Origin: Paramecium octaurelia
Taxonomy: Eukaryota; Ciliophora; Oligohymenophorea; Peniculida; Parameciidae
Length of the DNA stretch: 64,000 nucleotides
Direction of reading: 5' to 3'
Assembly (NCBI GenBank): GCA_905182995.1
Contig: CAJJDP010000057.1
Coordinates: 192,676-256,675, forward strand
Part shown: positions 24,675 through 37,970 of the stretch, in pieces
How positions within the stretch are numbered: the first letter of the stretch is position 1
Layout of the letters: each line of letters opens with the position of its first letter
Position numbers and translations under genes: made by a program
The notes under the pieces: generated by a model
What the model saw: only the letters and a program-made list of their open reading frames with translations
Told to the model about the DNA's origin: nothing
Database searches by the model: none

Positions 24675-27600
24675 TGAAGGATTCTTCTTATAATATTATT
24701 AGATTTGATTTAAATAACGGCTTGGTGTTTTATTTTTATTATGTGGTTTTTTATTATTAACAACATCTTCAATGATTTAATTCTGTTTCAAAGATTAGAT
24801 TTTGAGTTATTCATTTATGCTAATGATAAAGGAATTGAAGATTTTTTTCTAAAATATTTTACAAAAATTTTATGCAAAATGGTCTTCTATGGTATGTATT
24901 AATGTTACACATTTCATTATTCTTGAGCCAATATCTAGAGGGGATGTACGTTGAATGGGTTGTGGAGTATTAATATATGGTTAATGATCATTTATTTAAC
25001 ATTCTGAGTTTGTAAGGATAAATTATTCACTCATTGGTCACAGTTAATTAAACAATTATATAACTTGCATTATGCATAATACTAAAAGAGTAAATTTAAA
25101 TTTTAAAATCTTTTTTGTATTTAGAGATATATTCTAGGTTTTATTGACAACTATCTTAAATCAATTAATGGTTAATATTTTCGAATATTTTTGTCATTCT
25201 ATAATTGCAGAGTTTGAAAATGATCTGCAAATAAACTTAGAGCATAGCTTCTTAATTATGTAATTTTTATCATATTGGCAACCCAAGTAAACCACAAATT
25301 GTAAATGATATTGAGATAAATAAAGAATGTAATTGTTGATTTTAAAAGTTATATATATATTATTTTTAAATGATTTTGTTGAGATCTTAAGTTATTATTA
25401 ATTAATAAAATCAATAAAAATGCAGAAAAAAGAAGATTCAATAAATTATGATTAAACGAAAGAAGCTGATAATCTATAATAACAGAACTTTAGTTAAGTT
25501 TAAAATTAAACTTTCGAAACAGAAGTTGCACAGTCTGCACAATCGGAATAGTTTAGATCAAATTCATAATTACAATAATACTTCTCATTAGCTGACAGAT
25601 AGGAAACAATCAATTATCAAAATGATCAAAATGCATACCCTGAAAGAAGACCACCATTTACATTTAGAAGTGGAGCTATATATGATGGAGAATGGAGAGG
25701 ATAAGTACGAGAGGGTTTTGGAATGTAAACATGTAATCCTTATTCTGAAGTTAGGGCCTGATGGAGTTAGATATGATGGATAATGGAAAGATAATAAAGC
25801 TTGTGGTTAAGGAAAATTTTGGCATGTGGATGGTGAGATTTATGAAGGGGAATGGAAAGAAGATTAGAAAAATGGCTTTGGTGTTTATTTAAATGTGAAT
25901 GGAGCTATATATAAAGGATTATGGAAAGACGATTTATAAGATGGAAATGGAGTTGAAACTTGGGCTAATGGCTCTAAGTATGAAGGTAGTTTTAAAGAAG
26001 GGAAAAAACATGGGTTTGGTAGATTGACATGGAATGATGGATCATCATACGAGGGTAATTGGATTGATGGAAAAAAGAGTGGAAGTGGAATTTATTGTTG
26101 GGCAGATGGCAAAGTATCAAATTATTTAATTATAAGAAATATGATGGTGAATGGTTAAATAATTAAATGCATGGTAGAGGACTTTCCACTTGGGGAGATG
26201 GAGCAAGATATGAAGGGGAATATTAATATGATAAGAAACATGGTCAAGGAGTATATATATGGGCAGATGGAAGAAGTAATTAAATATTATAAATCTAAGA
26301 ATATGATGGATAATGGGCTTATGGAAAATAAAGTGGGTAAGGAAAGTGTCATCTTCTTGATGGAACCGTTCGTCTGGGTTTATGGGAAGATGGAGAAGGG
26401 TTTAGATGGCTGGAAGATGATGCACCATTAAGTAAAAGTAATTAATAACGTTACTGATCTAATCAATTTATTTTTATCTAATCAATTATTTTATAAATGA
26501 TCTATGTGATTTTATTAAACAGGAATTTATATTTTCTATCTAATAAGAAGACTATTAGGTTATGATACTCTGAAGTTAATTTAGTTAATCCCATCAGGTG
26601 AAATAAATTAATTGTAAATATTTCTGCTATCAAATACTATTTAGATTAAAGATGGATATTATATATTCCCTTTTGGATATTAATAAAATTTAAGCAGTTT
26701 TTCAGTTAATTAGCTGATAACTTTGGATTAATACTCTAATAATAGGATTAAATGACAGGATTCTTAGACAAATCCCTTTCAGTAGTAAAAGAAAGATGAT
26801 GGTTACTGCTATTTTTAATCCTAATAATTAAACTATTAAATATTTAGCAAAGGAGCTTCTGAAATTATTTTAGCATAATGTTTAAATATATTTCTGCTAA
26901 TGGTGAGAATAAGTTCTTGATAAAGTGAAAAGGTTGAAATTTGCATAATATTATTGAAAATTTTGCATCTCACTCTCTAAGAACTATAACATAGCGTATA
27001 AAGATATAGAACCTGAAAGTTAGCAGTTGAACGATTTATATCTGGCCAATATCGCCGACAGTGTAGTATCGGTAATTGAAAATAAAAGCAGATTGTTTTA
27101 TTCGTTTGAAAAATTAAAAACAATTTTGGAATTAGAATTTTAAGTGGCTAAGTAAAAAATCAAGGCAGAAAAAGTAAATTAGTAGCAAGCTTCTAATAAA
27201 ACGAAATCAAAGATCATATGAAAGGACAGAAAACTAGCACCACCTGCAAATAAAATAAACAGAATAATTATTTGAAAAAATAGTATCAAAAAAATCAAGA
27301 TATAGAACAGAGTATTATTTTGAAGATAAGAAATGGAAATGCTAAAAATGTAATGACTTTGGATGACGTAATTAAAAAAAATATAAGAAAGAATTATAAA
27401 AATAAAGATGCTAATAAAAATGATCAAAAACCTTAGAAAGCAAATATATTTTAATCTAAACTTTAGAATTATGGAATTCTAAGACCTGCAATCTTAACAG
27501 GATATTTAAGAATTAAAAAATTGGTAGGTTAAATATAAGTTCATTAAGATTATGTTGCACACTTGAGTAGTGCAAAATAAATAATATTAAGAACTCATTG

Positions 27601-28270
27601 TAACTTTTCATCATAATCTATAGCAACTATAATTTCATTAATTTTATTGGCTAAGTAGCTTGGGTAATAAACTTATCACTTACTTTGTTGCCTTAATTTT
27701 CAGTCTCAAGCCAAATATACTTTAGAAAGAAGCTTGAATTCAAAATAATTAATTACCAATCTAAGCTCAAATTACAGATTAGTCTATATTTATAAACGCA
27801 TTATCAACGAATACATTGTCTTTCAATTTTCTCCATCAGAATATAACAAATTAAGAGAAGAATAAGAAATGTTTATTACTAATTAAATGATATATATATA
27901 GATATCGACTATTAAAAACTCAACCTTATATAATAATTTCTTTAAGAATTTAGTCATTGAATAGTATAAATTTCCAATAGTCTTATCATCAAATGTGCTT
28001 AAAAATTATGTTTCAAGTAATTTATATTATTTGATTATAAATTTTTTTTCAGATCAAATAACTTTTTAAGTTAATCGAAACTCTTTCGATAAGATTTAGA
28101 TAAGGTAAGTAAAGTGATAAGAATAAAAAATAAATTCCATTTATCGTCTTCATAAAACTTATGCTCTTAAGAATAAGACTATTATCTAGGATTATAATTA
28201 ATTATTAGTCTTCATAATAATTGCCATCAATAGCTCCTAATATACTCTCAACTTTTTAAAGTTTTTGTTT
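24675..28270 (-). repeat. Contig that is the reverse complement of the left arm region
   Basis: Position x equals the complement of 45093 minus x in contig 2 (down to 16964) and then of 42708 minus x in contig 1 (14438-14578). It carries the left-arm variant GATTGACATGG, not the right-arm GATATACATGG, so it repeats the left arm. Contents: MORN paralogue 25420-26457 (plus), Ca2+-ATPase fragment 26707-27026 and the decayed unknown gene 27027-28270. Bounded by single Ns at 24674 and 28271. Probably a redundant contig placed in the gap. Confidence 0.88.
25420..26457 (+). CDS. MORN-repeat paralogue, redundant copy of copy A
   Basis: Reads as the complement of 18636-19673 with the same GRLTW variant. 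It should not be counted as a separate gene unless the contig order here is confirmed. Confidence 0.7.
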
Positions 28271-28495
28271 NATATCTTAGTAATAAAGTAAATTAATATT
28301 AATTAAATATTGAAATAGTTAATTGCATATTTAATACCTAAATTTTGTGAAGAAACTCATCTTTCAAATTAATATTCTAAGTCCAAAGTAAACAACAACA
28401 TCATAGATTTCTTTTTCATTTTACTTTTTATTTTATAAACCTTGAGCTGACTAATATAGTAATAGTATTTTATGAAAATCGTTAATATTTTTATA

Positions 28496-31400
28496 ATGCA
28501 ATAACAATATTCAAAATAAGAAAACTCAAGAGATTTTGAAGAATTTCACAATATTGAAGAGTTGAAAGAATTATTCCTTCTGAATTCAATAAATGATGGG
28601 TCAAGTTTTCAGAAAGTTTTGAAATTGGGAGGTGATTAAGGGTTGGCAAAATAATTGAAATCACATCTATTAGTAGAATTGAAAATTAATTAAAATAGAA
28701 AGGAATAGATTCTGAAGCTCAAGTTCAAGAGAATAGGGAGAAGTTTGGAAATAATGATCCAATCGAAAAAGAGCCTGCATAATTATGTGAATTAATTTTA
28801 GAATGTTTTGGGGATACAATGTTGTAAATTCTGTTAGTAGCTGCTCTGGTTAGCACTATTATTGGGATTATAAATGAAGGTGTTAAAACAGGATGGACAG
28901 AAGGGTATAGCTTTAATCATATTTCTAGAGCAACAATATTTTTAGCTGTTTTTTTAATTGTTTCAATAACAGCTGGTAATAATTATTTAAAAGAGAGATA
29001 ATTTTAATAGTTGAGACGTAAATTGGATGATGGAATGGTATAAGTGGTTAGGGGTGGAATAGTTGAAATACCAATAAAAGAAATAGTTGTAGGTGATATA
29101 TTGCAATTTGGTATTGGAGACATTTTCCAAGTTGATGGTATTTCATTAAATAAATTTTTAGGTTTGATGATATAGGGCTCTTAAATTAAGGTTGATGAAT
29201 CTCCAATGACTGGAGAATCAGACGAAATAAAAAAATTACCATTTAATGAAATGATTCAATCATTATCAAATAACAAGGATCATCATCATTATAGTCCATT
29301 TTTAATCAGTGGCACTCGATGTCTAGATGGAAATGGATATATGTTAGTATTGCAAGTAGGATAAAATACAATACAAGGATAGTTAAAATTATTATTAAAT
29401 TAAGACAATCCTCCAACTCCTCTGTAATAAAAGTTAGAAGGAGTAGCTGAAAATATTGGAAAATTAGGTACTTTGGTAGCTATTCTAACATTTATTGCAT
29501 TAATGGGTCATTTGATTTATGATGTATTCGTGGATCATAAACATGAATTATTTACTTTGCTATCCTTATAATTAATAATCGAAGCATTTATGATTGGAGT
29601 AACAATAATAGTTGTGGCTGTTCCAGAAGGCTTACCATTAGCAGTGACTATAGCCTTGGCATATTCTGTAGGCAAAATGAAAGATGAATAAAATTTAGTA
29701 AAGAATCTAGCATCATGTGAAATAATGGGTGGTGCAAATAATATTTGTAGTGATAAGACAGGAACATTAACATAAAATATTATGTAAGTAACTGCATTAT
29801 GGATTGAGAATCATACTTATATGAACCAAGAAATAAATGTAACTTCAAAGATTTCAAGATAATCTATTGAGACTATGTCTGAATCTATATGTTATAATTC
29901 AATTGCAAATCCAACTAAAGATAGGGATACCAACAGATGGACATAAATAGGGAATAAAACTGAATGTGCTTTAATTGAATTAGCTGATAACTTTGGATTT
30001 AAATACTCTAATTATAGATTAAATGAAAGGATTCTTAGGCAAATCCCCTTCAGTAGCAAAAGAAAGAAGATGGTTACTGCTATATTAAATCCTAAAAATT
30101 AAGCAATTAGAATATTTAGCAAAGGAGCTTCTGAAATTATTTTAGCATAATGTTTTAGATATGTTTCTGCTAATGGTGTAGAATAAGTTCTTGATAAAGT
30201 GAAAAAGGATGAAATTTTGCATAATGTTATTGAAAATTTTGCATCTCACTCTCTAAGAACTATAGCCATAGCTTATAAAGATCTAGAACCTTAAAGTTAA
30301 GCAATAAAGGGATTTGTAAACGCCAAAGCACACGTACATTAAATAAATGAGGATGACATTGATAAAGACCTAACTTTGATTGCCATTGCAGGTATCAAAG
30401 ATCCCATTAGACCTGATGTTGCAGATTCTATTAGATAGTGCACTAAGTCTGGGGTGACTGTTAGAATGGTTACTGGAGATAACATAATTACTGCTTAGTC
30501 TATTGCACTTGAATGTGGGATATTGGAAAAGAATAGAGCATAGTAGGAATTTGAAGTAATTGAGGGGAAAAAGTTTAGGGATTTAGTGGGAGGACTAGTG
30601 AGTGCTAAAAACGAAGAAGGAAAAGAGATAAAAGTAGTTAAAAATATGTAGATCTTTTCGAAAATAAGCAGAGAAATGAAAGTGATGGCTAGAGCATCAC
30701 CTGAGGATAAATATCTATTGGTTACAGGATTGATTTAGGAGGGCAATGTTGTTGCAGTAACAGGAGATGGAACAAATGATGCACCTGCCTTAAAAAAAGC
30801 AGATGTTGGATTTGCAATGGGAATAACTGGATCAGATGTAGCGAAGGATGCTGCCGATATAATATTAATAGATGATAATTTTAGTTCAATTATTACAGGT
30901 ACAATTTTTTATTATCAAATAGCCATGAAATGGGGTAGAAATATATATGATTGTATTAGAAAGTTCATCCAATTCTAGTTGACAGTCAATCTTGTAGCAT
31001 TATTCATGTCATTTACAGGCGCTGTAATAATAAAATAATCCCCGTTAAATGCAATAGAGATGCTGTGGGTTAATTTGATTATGGATACTTTTGCTTCTTT
31101 GGCTTTGGCTACAGAACCTCCTTCTATCAAAGTCTTAGATAGATAGCCATATCGAAGGAGTGATTAGATTGTCTCACCAACAATGTACAGAACGATTGTT
31201 GGGGCGAGTTTATATTAAATCATAGTTCTTACATTTATATTATTTCTATTACCAAAATTCATCGATTGTTCCATTCCCAAAGAGTTGATTGGTTAAAAAG
31301 TAACTATTTTATTTATATATATAAAAGTACCCTAAGAATGTAGTGCAGATGAGTATCTTCTTTTAAGCTTTTGTGTTGATGTAAGTATTTAATTCAATTT

Positions 31401-31798
31401 CCTGTCGATAATTAGATTATCACACTAAGAATCCTTTTGCTAATTTTTGTAATAATCCTTTGTTTTGGATAGTTTAAATAATAACAGTTATTGTTTAGGT
31501 TTTGCTTATTTAATATGGAGGAAAATATGTGAAAGTGTCTCATCTAACTTTATAGTAACATTTATTATGTGTTGGTTTTGGTATTGGTGGAATTATCTTT
31601 TCTGTTCTCTTTAAATTCATTCCGGAAGGATTATGCTAAAAAATCCACTTATTTAGAGAAGAGGAGATCAAGACTGAAAAGATGGATGATACTTTAACAA
31701 GTAAATTAAGAAGAAAGTCAACTATGCGTTTGCACACTAGTTAAAGAAGTAAGCACGATTTTGGTAGTTTGAACAAAATGAGCTCAGATAAAATATGA
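28496..31798 (+). CDS. Plasma-membrane type Ca2+-transporting P-type ATPase
   Basis: P2B Ca2+ pump, about 1,080 aa. N-terminal region with the family sequence [19 protein letters not shown], first TM pair ([17 protein letters not shown]), actuator motif MTGESDE, phosphorylation motif [22 protein letters not shown] for nucleotide binding, hinge [20 protein letters not shown], and a TM5-TM10 block with [20 protein letters not shown]. The short basic C-terminal tail ([19 protein letters not shown]) is the place where calmodulin would act in related pumps. Introns: 26 nt near 28671 and 28 nt near 31302. It exports Ca2+ from the cytosol, relevant to ciliary beat control. Parent-like copy of the broken fragments at 15682-27026. 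Confidence 0.95.
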
Positions 31799-32111
31799 AG
31801 TTATTAAATTATACAAATTAGTAATTTATAATAAATATCAATTTATCAATAAAATCAAATTTTTTGTTAAATAATTATATTTGGTTGGGAACCCTATTTT
31901 TGAATTCAAAAAGAAATTTCTTTATTTACATTAATCCATTTCATCATAATCAACTAAATTTACTCTAATTATATATTATTTTCATAACAGTCTTAAAGTA
32001 TAAATCTAAATTAGATTTCTTACCCAAAGTACCTAAAATTAGAACATTCAGGTATTTAATCTACAAATTCTATAATTTGAGTAATTTTATTATTTAACTA
32101 AAGCAAAAATT
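31799..32111. other. Intergenic
   Basis: 313 bp AT-rich sequence between tandem genes. Nothing recognised except the probable 5' leader of the next gene at its right end. Confidence 0.5.
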
Positions 32112-33450
32112 ATGTAAAAGTAATGATACTATCATATTTAAAAGGGAGAACTTGGAATTCACTTACAAATACTTCGTTTACAAATACAACTACATCAATA
32201 TCGTCGTTCTCTTGTTCACATTGTATTAATTTCAAGGTGCTCCCTTGGCTCTACCTCTCGGTTGCATGATATTAAATGAACTTGTGATTTGGATTAAATA
32301 TTCAGGTGGATAGTTAACAGACAATGTCGATCACGTTCTTCACATATTATTTTATGTAAGTTTGCTTCATTTATTTAGATGTATGTCACACTTATCTATT
32401 ATTTAGAGATAAACTACTATATTTTTAGCAATATATTTGTAGTTTTCTCCTTCATTTTCAAGATAGCATGCGATAAAAAATGTGAAGAGCAATATGAATA
32501 TACAACAATTGTGCGATTAGTATTTTGTATATATAATATAGAGTAAAATCTTTTATCGATTTTCATAATTGATAGCAATATTTTGTATTACATTAAAATT
32601 AAATCGATATGTAGATTGGACATGGTCATAAACATTTTGGTGGTATTGGATGTTTTTAAGTGCTTTAATAGGATCCACAATAACATTTTTATTGATTTTA
32701 ATTTCAAAATTAATTAGAATCAACAATAGCGCAATAATAAACCATCATAAAAATGAAAGTATAGCCTTATAATCTAATTTAGTTAAATTGCTTTTGTGGT
32801 TATTGTATATCGCCTCTTTGAGCAGTCTAATCGCAGGTATCTGGATAGTAAATACATTGAATTTACTTGGAAATACTATAAACATCGAAATAGGAGATCT
32901 TTTTATGTACATTACAATTTCTTTGAACATCCTCTTTTTTTGTGGCATCTCTTACTTGCTTTTCAATTCTATTGTTGAATTTGTTCTATCAATAAATCAA
33001 GTTGAATCTAGGGATTCATCTCCAAAAATAACTACTTAGAATACGGAAAGATAAATGAAAAAAGAGTTAACAACTACATCAATTTTCATGTAGAAACTGT
33101 CAAATGCTTACTTTAAATAATTGAAAGATTTAGAAGTAGTAACACTTAAGGATACAAATTAGAATGAAATATTAACTGAGAGAAATGTGAATAATAAAAT
33201 TATTAAAAAAAATAAAACAAGCCCTCATAATTCTAATAATAAATGCATTATTTGTTGTGAAAAGCCTTCAAATGCAATATTAATGAAGTGTGGTCACGGA
33301 GGAATTTGTTATTAATGTGCAATCCAAATGGCTTAGAAGCAAAAGGAATGTTTTCTATGCAGATAGATAATTAATTTTATCTATGAAATTGATGAAAAAG
33401 ATGCTAGTATGTTGAAAAGAGTGATTTCAAAAACTAGAATTTCCAATTGA
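32112..33450 (+). CDS. Multi-pass membrane protein with C-terminal C3HC4 RING
   Basis: About six TM segments (for example FVYKYNYINIVVLLFTLY, NIFVVFSFIFKIA, LIGSTITFLLILI, LLWLLYIASLSSLIAGIW, LFMYITISLNILFFCGIS), a polar linker, then a RING: C-I-I-C-C...C-G-H-G-G-I-C-Y-Q-C...C-F-L-C. Probable E3 ubiquitin ligase of an internal membrane. The fluent frame starts GAGAACTTGGAA and has no ATG of its own; removing a 31-nt intron (32114-32144, GTAAAAG...AAAAG) joins AT to G and makes ATG GAG AAC, so the start codon is split by the intron. Two further introns (23 and 22 nt) follow near 32354 and 32522. Confidence 0.8.
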
Positions 33451-33479
33451 TACTTTTTTTATTAATATATTTAACAGTT

Positions 33480-35109
33480 ATGAAATCTCAATTCGAAGTA
33501 TACCTCAGACTTAAGCCTTCCAACAAGTAAGAGTAATCATGTAAAGTAGCTAATCCTAAAATGCGATGCAATACTAAATTTATCAAAATAAGAAATTACA
33601 AGTATTATTGCCCAAACATGTCAAATTTGGGTTGATAAACAACAGCAGAGACAATTTGGATTTTAATTTTACTCATGTTTTCGATCAAAAGTCAAGTTAA
33701 GAACATGTTTTTACAAATGTCACAACTCCTGTAATCAATAGGTATTCAACATTTTATTCAAATTTAGTTTTTTGGATGGCTATAATGCTACTATTTTTGC
33801 ATATGGATAAACAGGATCAGGCAAGACTTATACAATGAGTGGAGCTGAAACATGGTAGTTGAGAGGTATTATACCTAGAGCACTCTCTTATATTTTTGAT
33901 GAAATCGATAAAAGAAATAAATTTGAATATAAAATCTATATTTCATTTATGGAGATATACAATGAAAATGCTTATGATTTATTAGAGAAAAAACATTTAG
34001 AATCTCCCTTAGAATAATGGAATAAAGTAAATATTTCATAAATTTTAAGATAGCATTATATGAAGATGATTAGAACAATATTCATTTAAAAAACTTATCC
34101 ATTCATTAATGTAATAATGAACAAGAAGGAATCGATTTGCTGATGATGGGAAATTTTATTAGATAGGTTAGTTCTACTCCTATGAATTAATCAAGTTCCA
34201 GATCTCATTGTATTTTTACAGTAACTCTTGAAGGATATGATACGACAAGTGAGACTTGTTTTGTTAGCAAATTACATTTAGTTGATTTAGCAGGATCAGA
34301 AAGAATTAGTAAATCTTAAGTAGAGGGTAATTTATTGAATGAGGCAAAATACATCAATTTATCTTTAACTTACTTAGAATAAGTTATTATAGCCTTAAAT
34401 GAAAGAATGAAGGGAGCCAATAGATAGCATATTCCATATAGAAACTCTCTGATGACCACTTTATTAAAAGATTCTCTAGGAGGTAATTGCAAAACAGTGA
34501 TGATTGCAACAATTAGTTCCGAGAATGATAACATAGAAGAATCATTATCTACTTTAAGATTTAGTCAAAGAGTAGGACAACTAGAAAATGAGATAAGGAG
34601 AAATGAAAAAGTAGATTTGGAAGCTGTTGTGAAACGATTAGAACAAGAAAAGCTAGTTCTTATAAGGGAATTAGAATAATATTAAAGAGGAGGGGCATCC
34701 ACTTCAAGTAATAAAAAGATTTAATCACAATAATAAAATCTACTACCATAAACAAATGGAACACCTATTAGTTAAAAAGAGATTTAAGAAAAAGTTGAAC
34801 TTTATCTTAATGAAAGGATTCCAACGTTGGATGTAAAGAGCATAGAGGAAACACAAAAGTGCTTTGAAGCTATGAAGGATCTCTATAATACAAGAATGAA
34901 GGAATATGTTACAGAATTGACATTCATCTCTGAAAAATTACAAAAATATGATGAGATATTAACTAGAAAGTATAAAAATACACAAATATATCAATAGGAA
35001 AGAATAGAGTTCCTTCCTTGAATAAAAAGAAAATAGTTCTCCTGAAGCTGAAATTTATAGAAGAAACGAATCTCCACAAATAACATTTAAAAAAAAGGCA
35101 AATTAGTGA
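33480..35109 (+). CDS. Kinesin-9 family motor (KIF6/KIF9-like)
   Basis: N-terminal motor domain starting MKSQFEVYLRLKPSN. P-loop [11 protein letters not shown] (about 33806-33838), switch I NQSSSRSH, switch [13 protein letters not shown], then [20 protein letters not shown] and RFSQRVGQLENE. The motor text SFLDGYNATIFAYGQTGSGK and RGIIPRALSYIF is typical of kinesin-9, a motile-cilium family acting on the central pair or axoneme. A short coiled-coil tail of about 150 aa follows, ending FKKKANQ then TGA. Introns: 23 nt at the start, 26 nt near 33742, 23 nt near 34027 and 28 nt near 34970. 43 bp from the convergent next gene. Confidence 0.92.
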
Positions 35110-35152
35110 CAATAAAATTATATATATTTGCTAATGTAATTAATTAACCATA

Positions 35153-37026
35153 TCAAATGCTCAACGATGTCACCTTTCCTTATAAATCGGCTGCTTCTTC
35201 CTAACTAATATTCGATTATTTGGCTTGGATTTAAGCATTTACTTATGGGCCCAATTAATTAATTAAAAAGCTTAAACCTTTGTTATTAACTTCTGTAGAG
35301 TTCAAATTTACTGAAAGGTTTACTAGAATTGGCAAATTATGAAGGAACTAAATTTATTATAAATATTTCATTACTTTGCCTAACTTGCGAGCTCCTTGTT
35401 CTGTAATTTTATTATAATGAACACTTATATTAACACTCTTTAATGAAACCCATTTGTTGGCAGAGAATTATTTATTTAAGTCTGCCAATGATTTATCAGT
35501 TAATTAGTTTCTTCCAACGTTAATTGTTAATTCGACAAGACTCTCAGCAAAGTTTGATACATGTTGGATCAATCCACTAAAGCCATCGTCTTTAATAGAA
35601 TTGCTTTATAATGAATATCCTGAAAGATTAAATGTTAGTTTCTTAACCCCTTTGTATGAGGATAAGGCTTCACCTAATTATTGAGCCGACTTATTATCAA
35701 TTTGGGATTGACTACAAATATTGTATAAATATTCTACCTAAAGTTGAATAAGACTCTTTTAACTTAACTTCCTCCCACAGATTTAACTGCCTTAGAAATA
35801 TGTTACACTGCTGAATTAACATTTGATTATTCTGCCAACACATTTACTTCTTCCAAATTCGGTAATTTCACATCCTTAAATTCAGTAAAGAATTCTTTGG
35901 CAGAATTTGCTTATACTTATTAGGAGAATGAAAAAGTCAACACTTTTAGTTGCTCTGCTTAAGAAATAGCTAGATAAATTATATTAATTTGATACCTTAA
36001 GCAATATGAGACAATCCTTAGGCCTTTCCACTTACTTTCCAATTAACTTGTAAATTCAATATGCCTGTTAATTTCTAAATTGATTCTGCAATTGATTTTG
36101 ACTCAGCAGCTGTGAAATCTCCAATGTGGAGTATTATTCTTGTTTCTGGTGTGATCATTGTATTTAATAGCAATGCAAATGCTTCAGCAGTCTCAATATT
36201 CAAATTCACAAAATTTTATTGTTAAATTGAAGAGTCTTCTTAGATTATGTTCAATAACTGATCACCCAATTTCTTAATTTGCGAATTCCAAAACTTTAAA
36301 GCTAATTCAGTTCTATCTTAAACATTCTAATTCAAACTCTATTCCAAATTTTCTCTATAGAATTGCTCTTTTGTTTTATTCCAAACACATAATTCTTCTG
36401 GGGCATTTCTCCATGCTCTCACCTTTTTTGTGGTTGTAAACAAATATTCTGGCAATTCTGGAGCAGCTCTTAATTCAGAAATCTATTAAATTTATAATTT
36501 TATATTACTTTATCTACAATTTCTTTTGGTTTAGGAATTGAAGCTTCTTATTCTGGATCGCTTTTCAACACTGTCTACAAGGAATTAAATGCTTTTTACA
36601 CATTGCTAGTCTCACCTTGTGCATTACCAACCAATTGAGATACAATGTTATTGCAAGCATTCTCATAACCTTGCTATAACTTTTAATTCAACTATTTAAA
36701 TGAGTTAACTTGATCTTAAACTTATCTTTCATACTCTTGTTTTTTAGAATTAAAATTTTAAACAAGAGATTATGATTCAGCATCTGGAACATAGGCTAAT
36801 GGAGACTTTTTGGTCAAATCCCTATTTTATTAATATATTTAAGCTATATTTACTATAAAAAGTCTTAAATAACAACTAATTCAGATTTTCCTCCAGTTTC
36901 ATGAACTTTTTGGCTTACATGTCGAGCTGTCAATAACTTACTATTCAACACGTCTTTTGATTCGGAAACCAGAATAAAGGGCTCGTTATCGGTAGGGTTT
37001 AATAATTGAGGGAATTCGAAATCCAT
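35153..37026 (-). CDS. Hypothetical protein with leucine-rich-repeat-like C-terminus
   Basis: About 590 aa. Start MDFEFPQLLNPTDNEPFIL; a charged, helical N-terminal half (FNSKKQEYERQVQDQVNSF) with no TM or signal peptide. The second half has repeated beta-alpha units with evenly spaced Leu and Asn (LVELTINVGRN, LADLNKQF, SVNISVHYNKITEQGARKLG, LPILVNLSVNLNST), like a ribonuclease-inhibitor-type LRR. At least four short introns (26-32 nt). LRR proteins of this sort are common in ciliates, often linked to cilia or cortex, but no specific function can be claimed. Confidence 0.68.
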
Positions 37027-37970
37027 TAATTAAATATTTTCTCATCCCGCCTTCACTTAAATTCAATTATATTGTATATTCTAATTCATAATTATTTATC
37101 CAATGAAATTTAATATAAGTTATAATATATACCCAAATAAAATTAATTGAAATTTATTAAAGTTTTAATAAGTCACACATAATAATTAGGGTTTAGACTT
37201 ATTTTATTACCAAGATATCCAAATCTATCCTATATTAATCATCCTTCTAATATTCTAATTTGGTTATCGGTTCACATGTTAACTATATAGTACTCAATTT
37301 TGCTATTAATGCTGAACATAGAAAATTCACTTTTTTATAAGTAGACTTATAAAGTTATTGGAATCTTATCAATGGGTAGGTCAAAATAAATTAAAATTAA
37401 TACAAATTTATTATCACTGTTCCGTATATCTTATATATTTAAAAAAAGTTCCATAAATTTGTATCTTGAAATGTGAAAATAATATTATTAAATACGCTTT
37501 AATAAATTCTTCAAAATACAATATTTTAGCATTTGGAGAAAAGCATTAAAATTTAATATTTAAAGATGTACCCTAAATGTGCATTTTATTTCTTTACAAA
37601 CAATTTATTAATGAATTATTCTCAAGAAAAATCTGATAAATAATTTGAAAATATATAAATTTTATGGAACAAAAACTAGCTCAATTTGTTCTTTTTTAGT
37701 TTAATAAACTATCATCAGAATTACTAATTATTAATTCCCTCTTTGTTTAATAGATATGTTTATGAAGTAACTTGATAAAATTAAAAAGATTATTTATTTA
37801 CAATATTCTTGAACTGAGTTCTATAACAGTTTTAACAGCACTTTCTCTTGTTATTAGTGCAGCCTTTTACACATATATATATGAATTATGTGTTGAAATG
37901 GTAAATTTAACTTTTGTTGATGAGATTAGAATTAATTTATTAATTATAAACATTTTATCAAAAATAATTA
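37027..37970. other. Intergenic, divergent promoter region
   Basis: About 940 bp between divergent genes. A hydrophobic frame at about 37772-38000 (LELSSITVLTALSLVISAA) has no ATG and overlaps the next gene in another frame; I do not regard it as a gene. No other signal. Confidence 0.45.
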
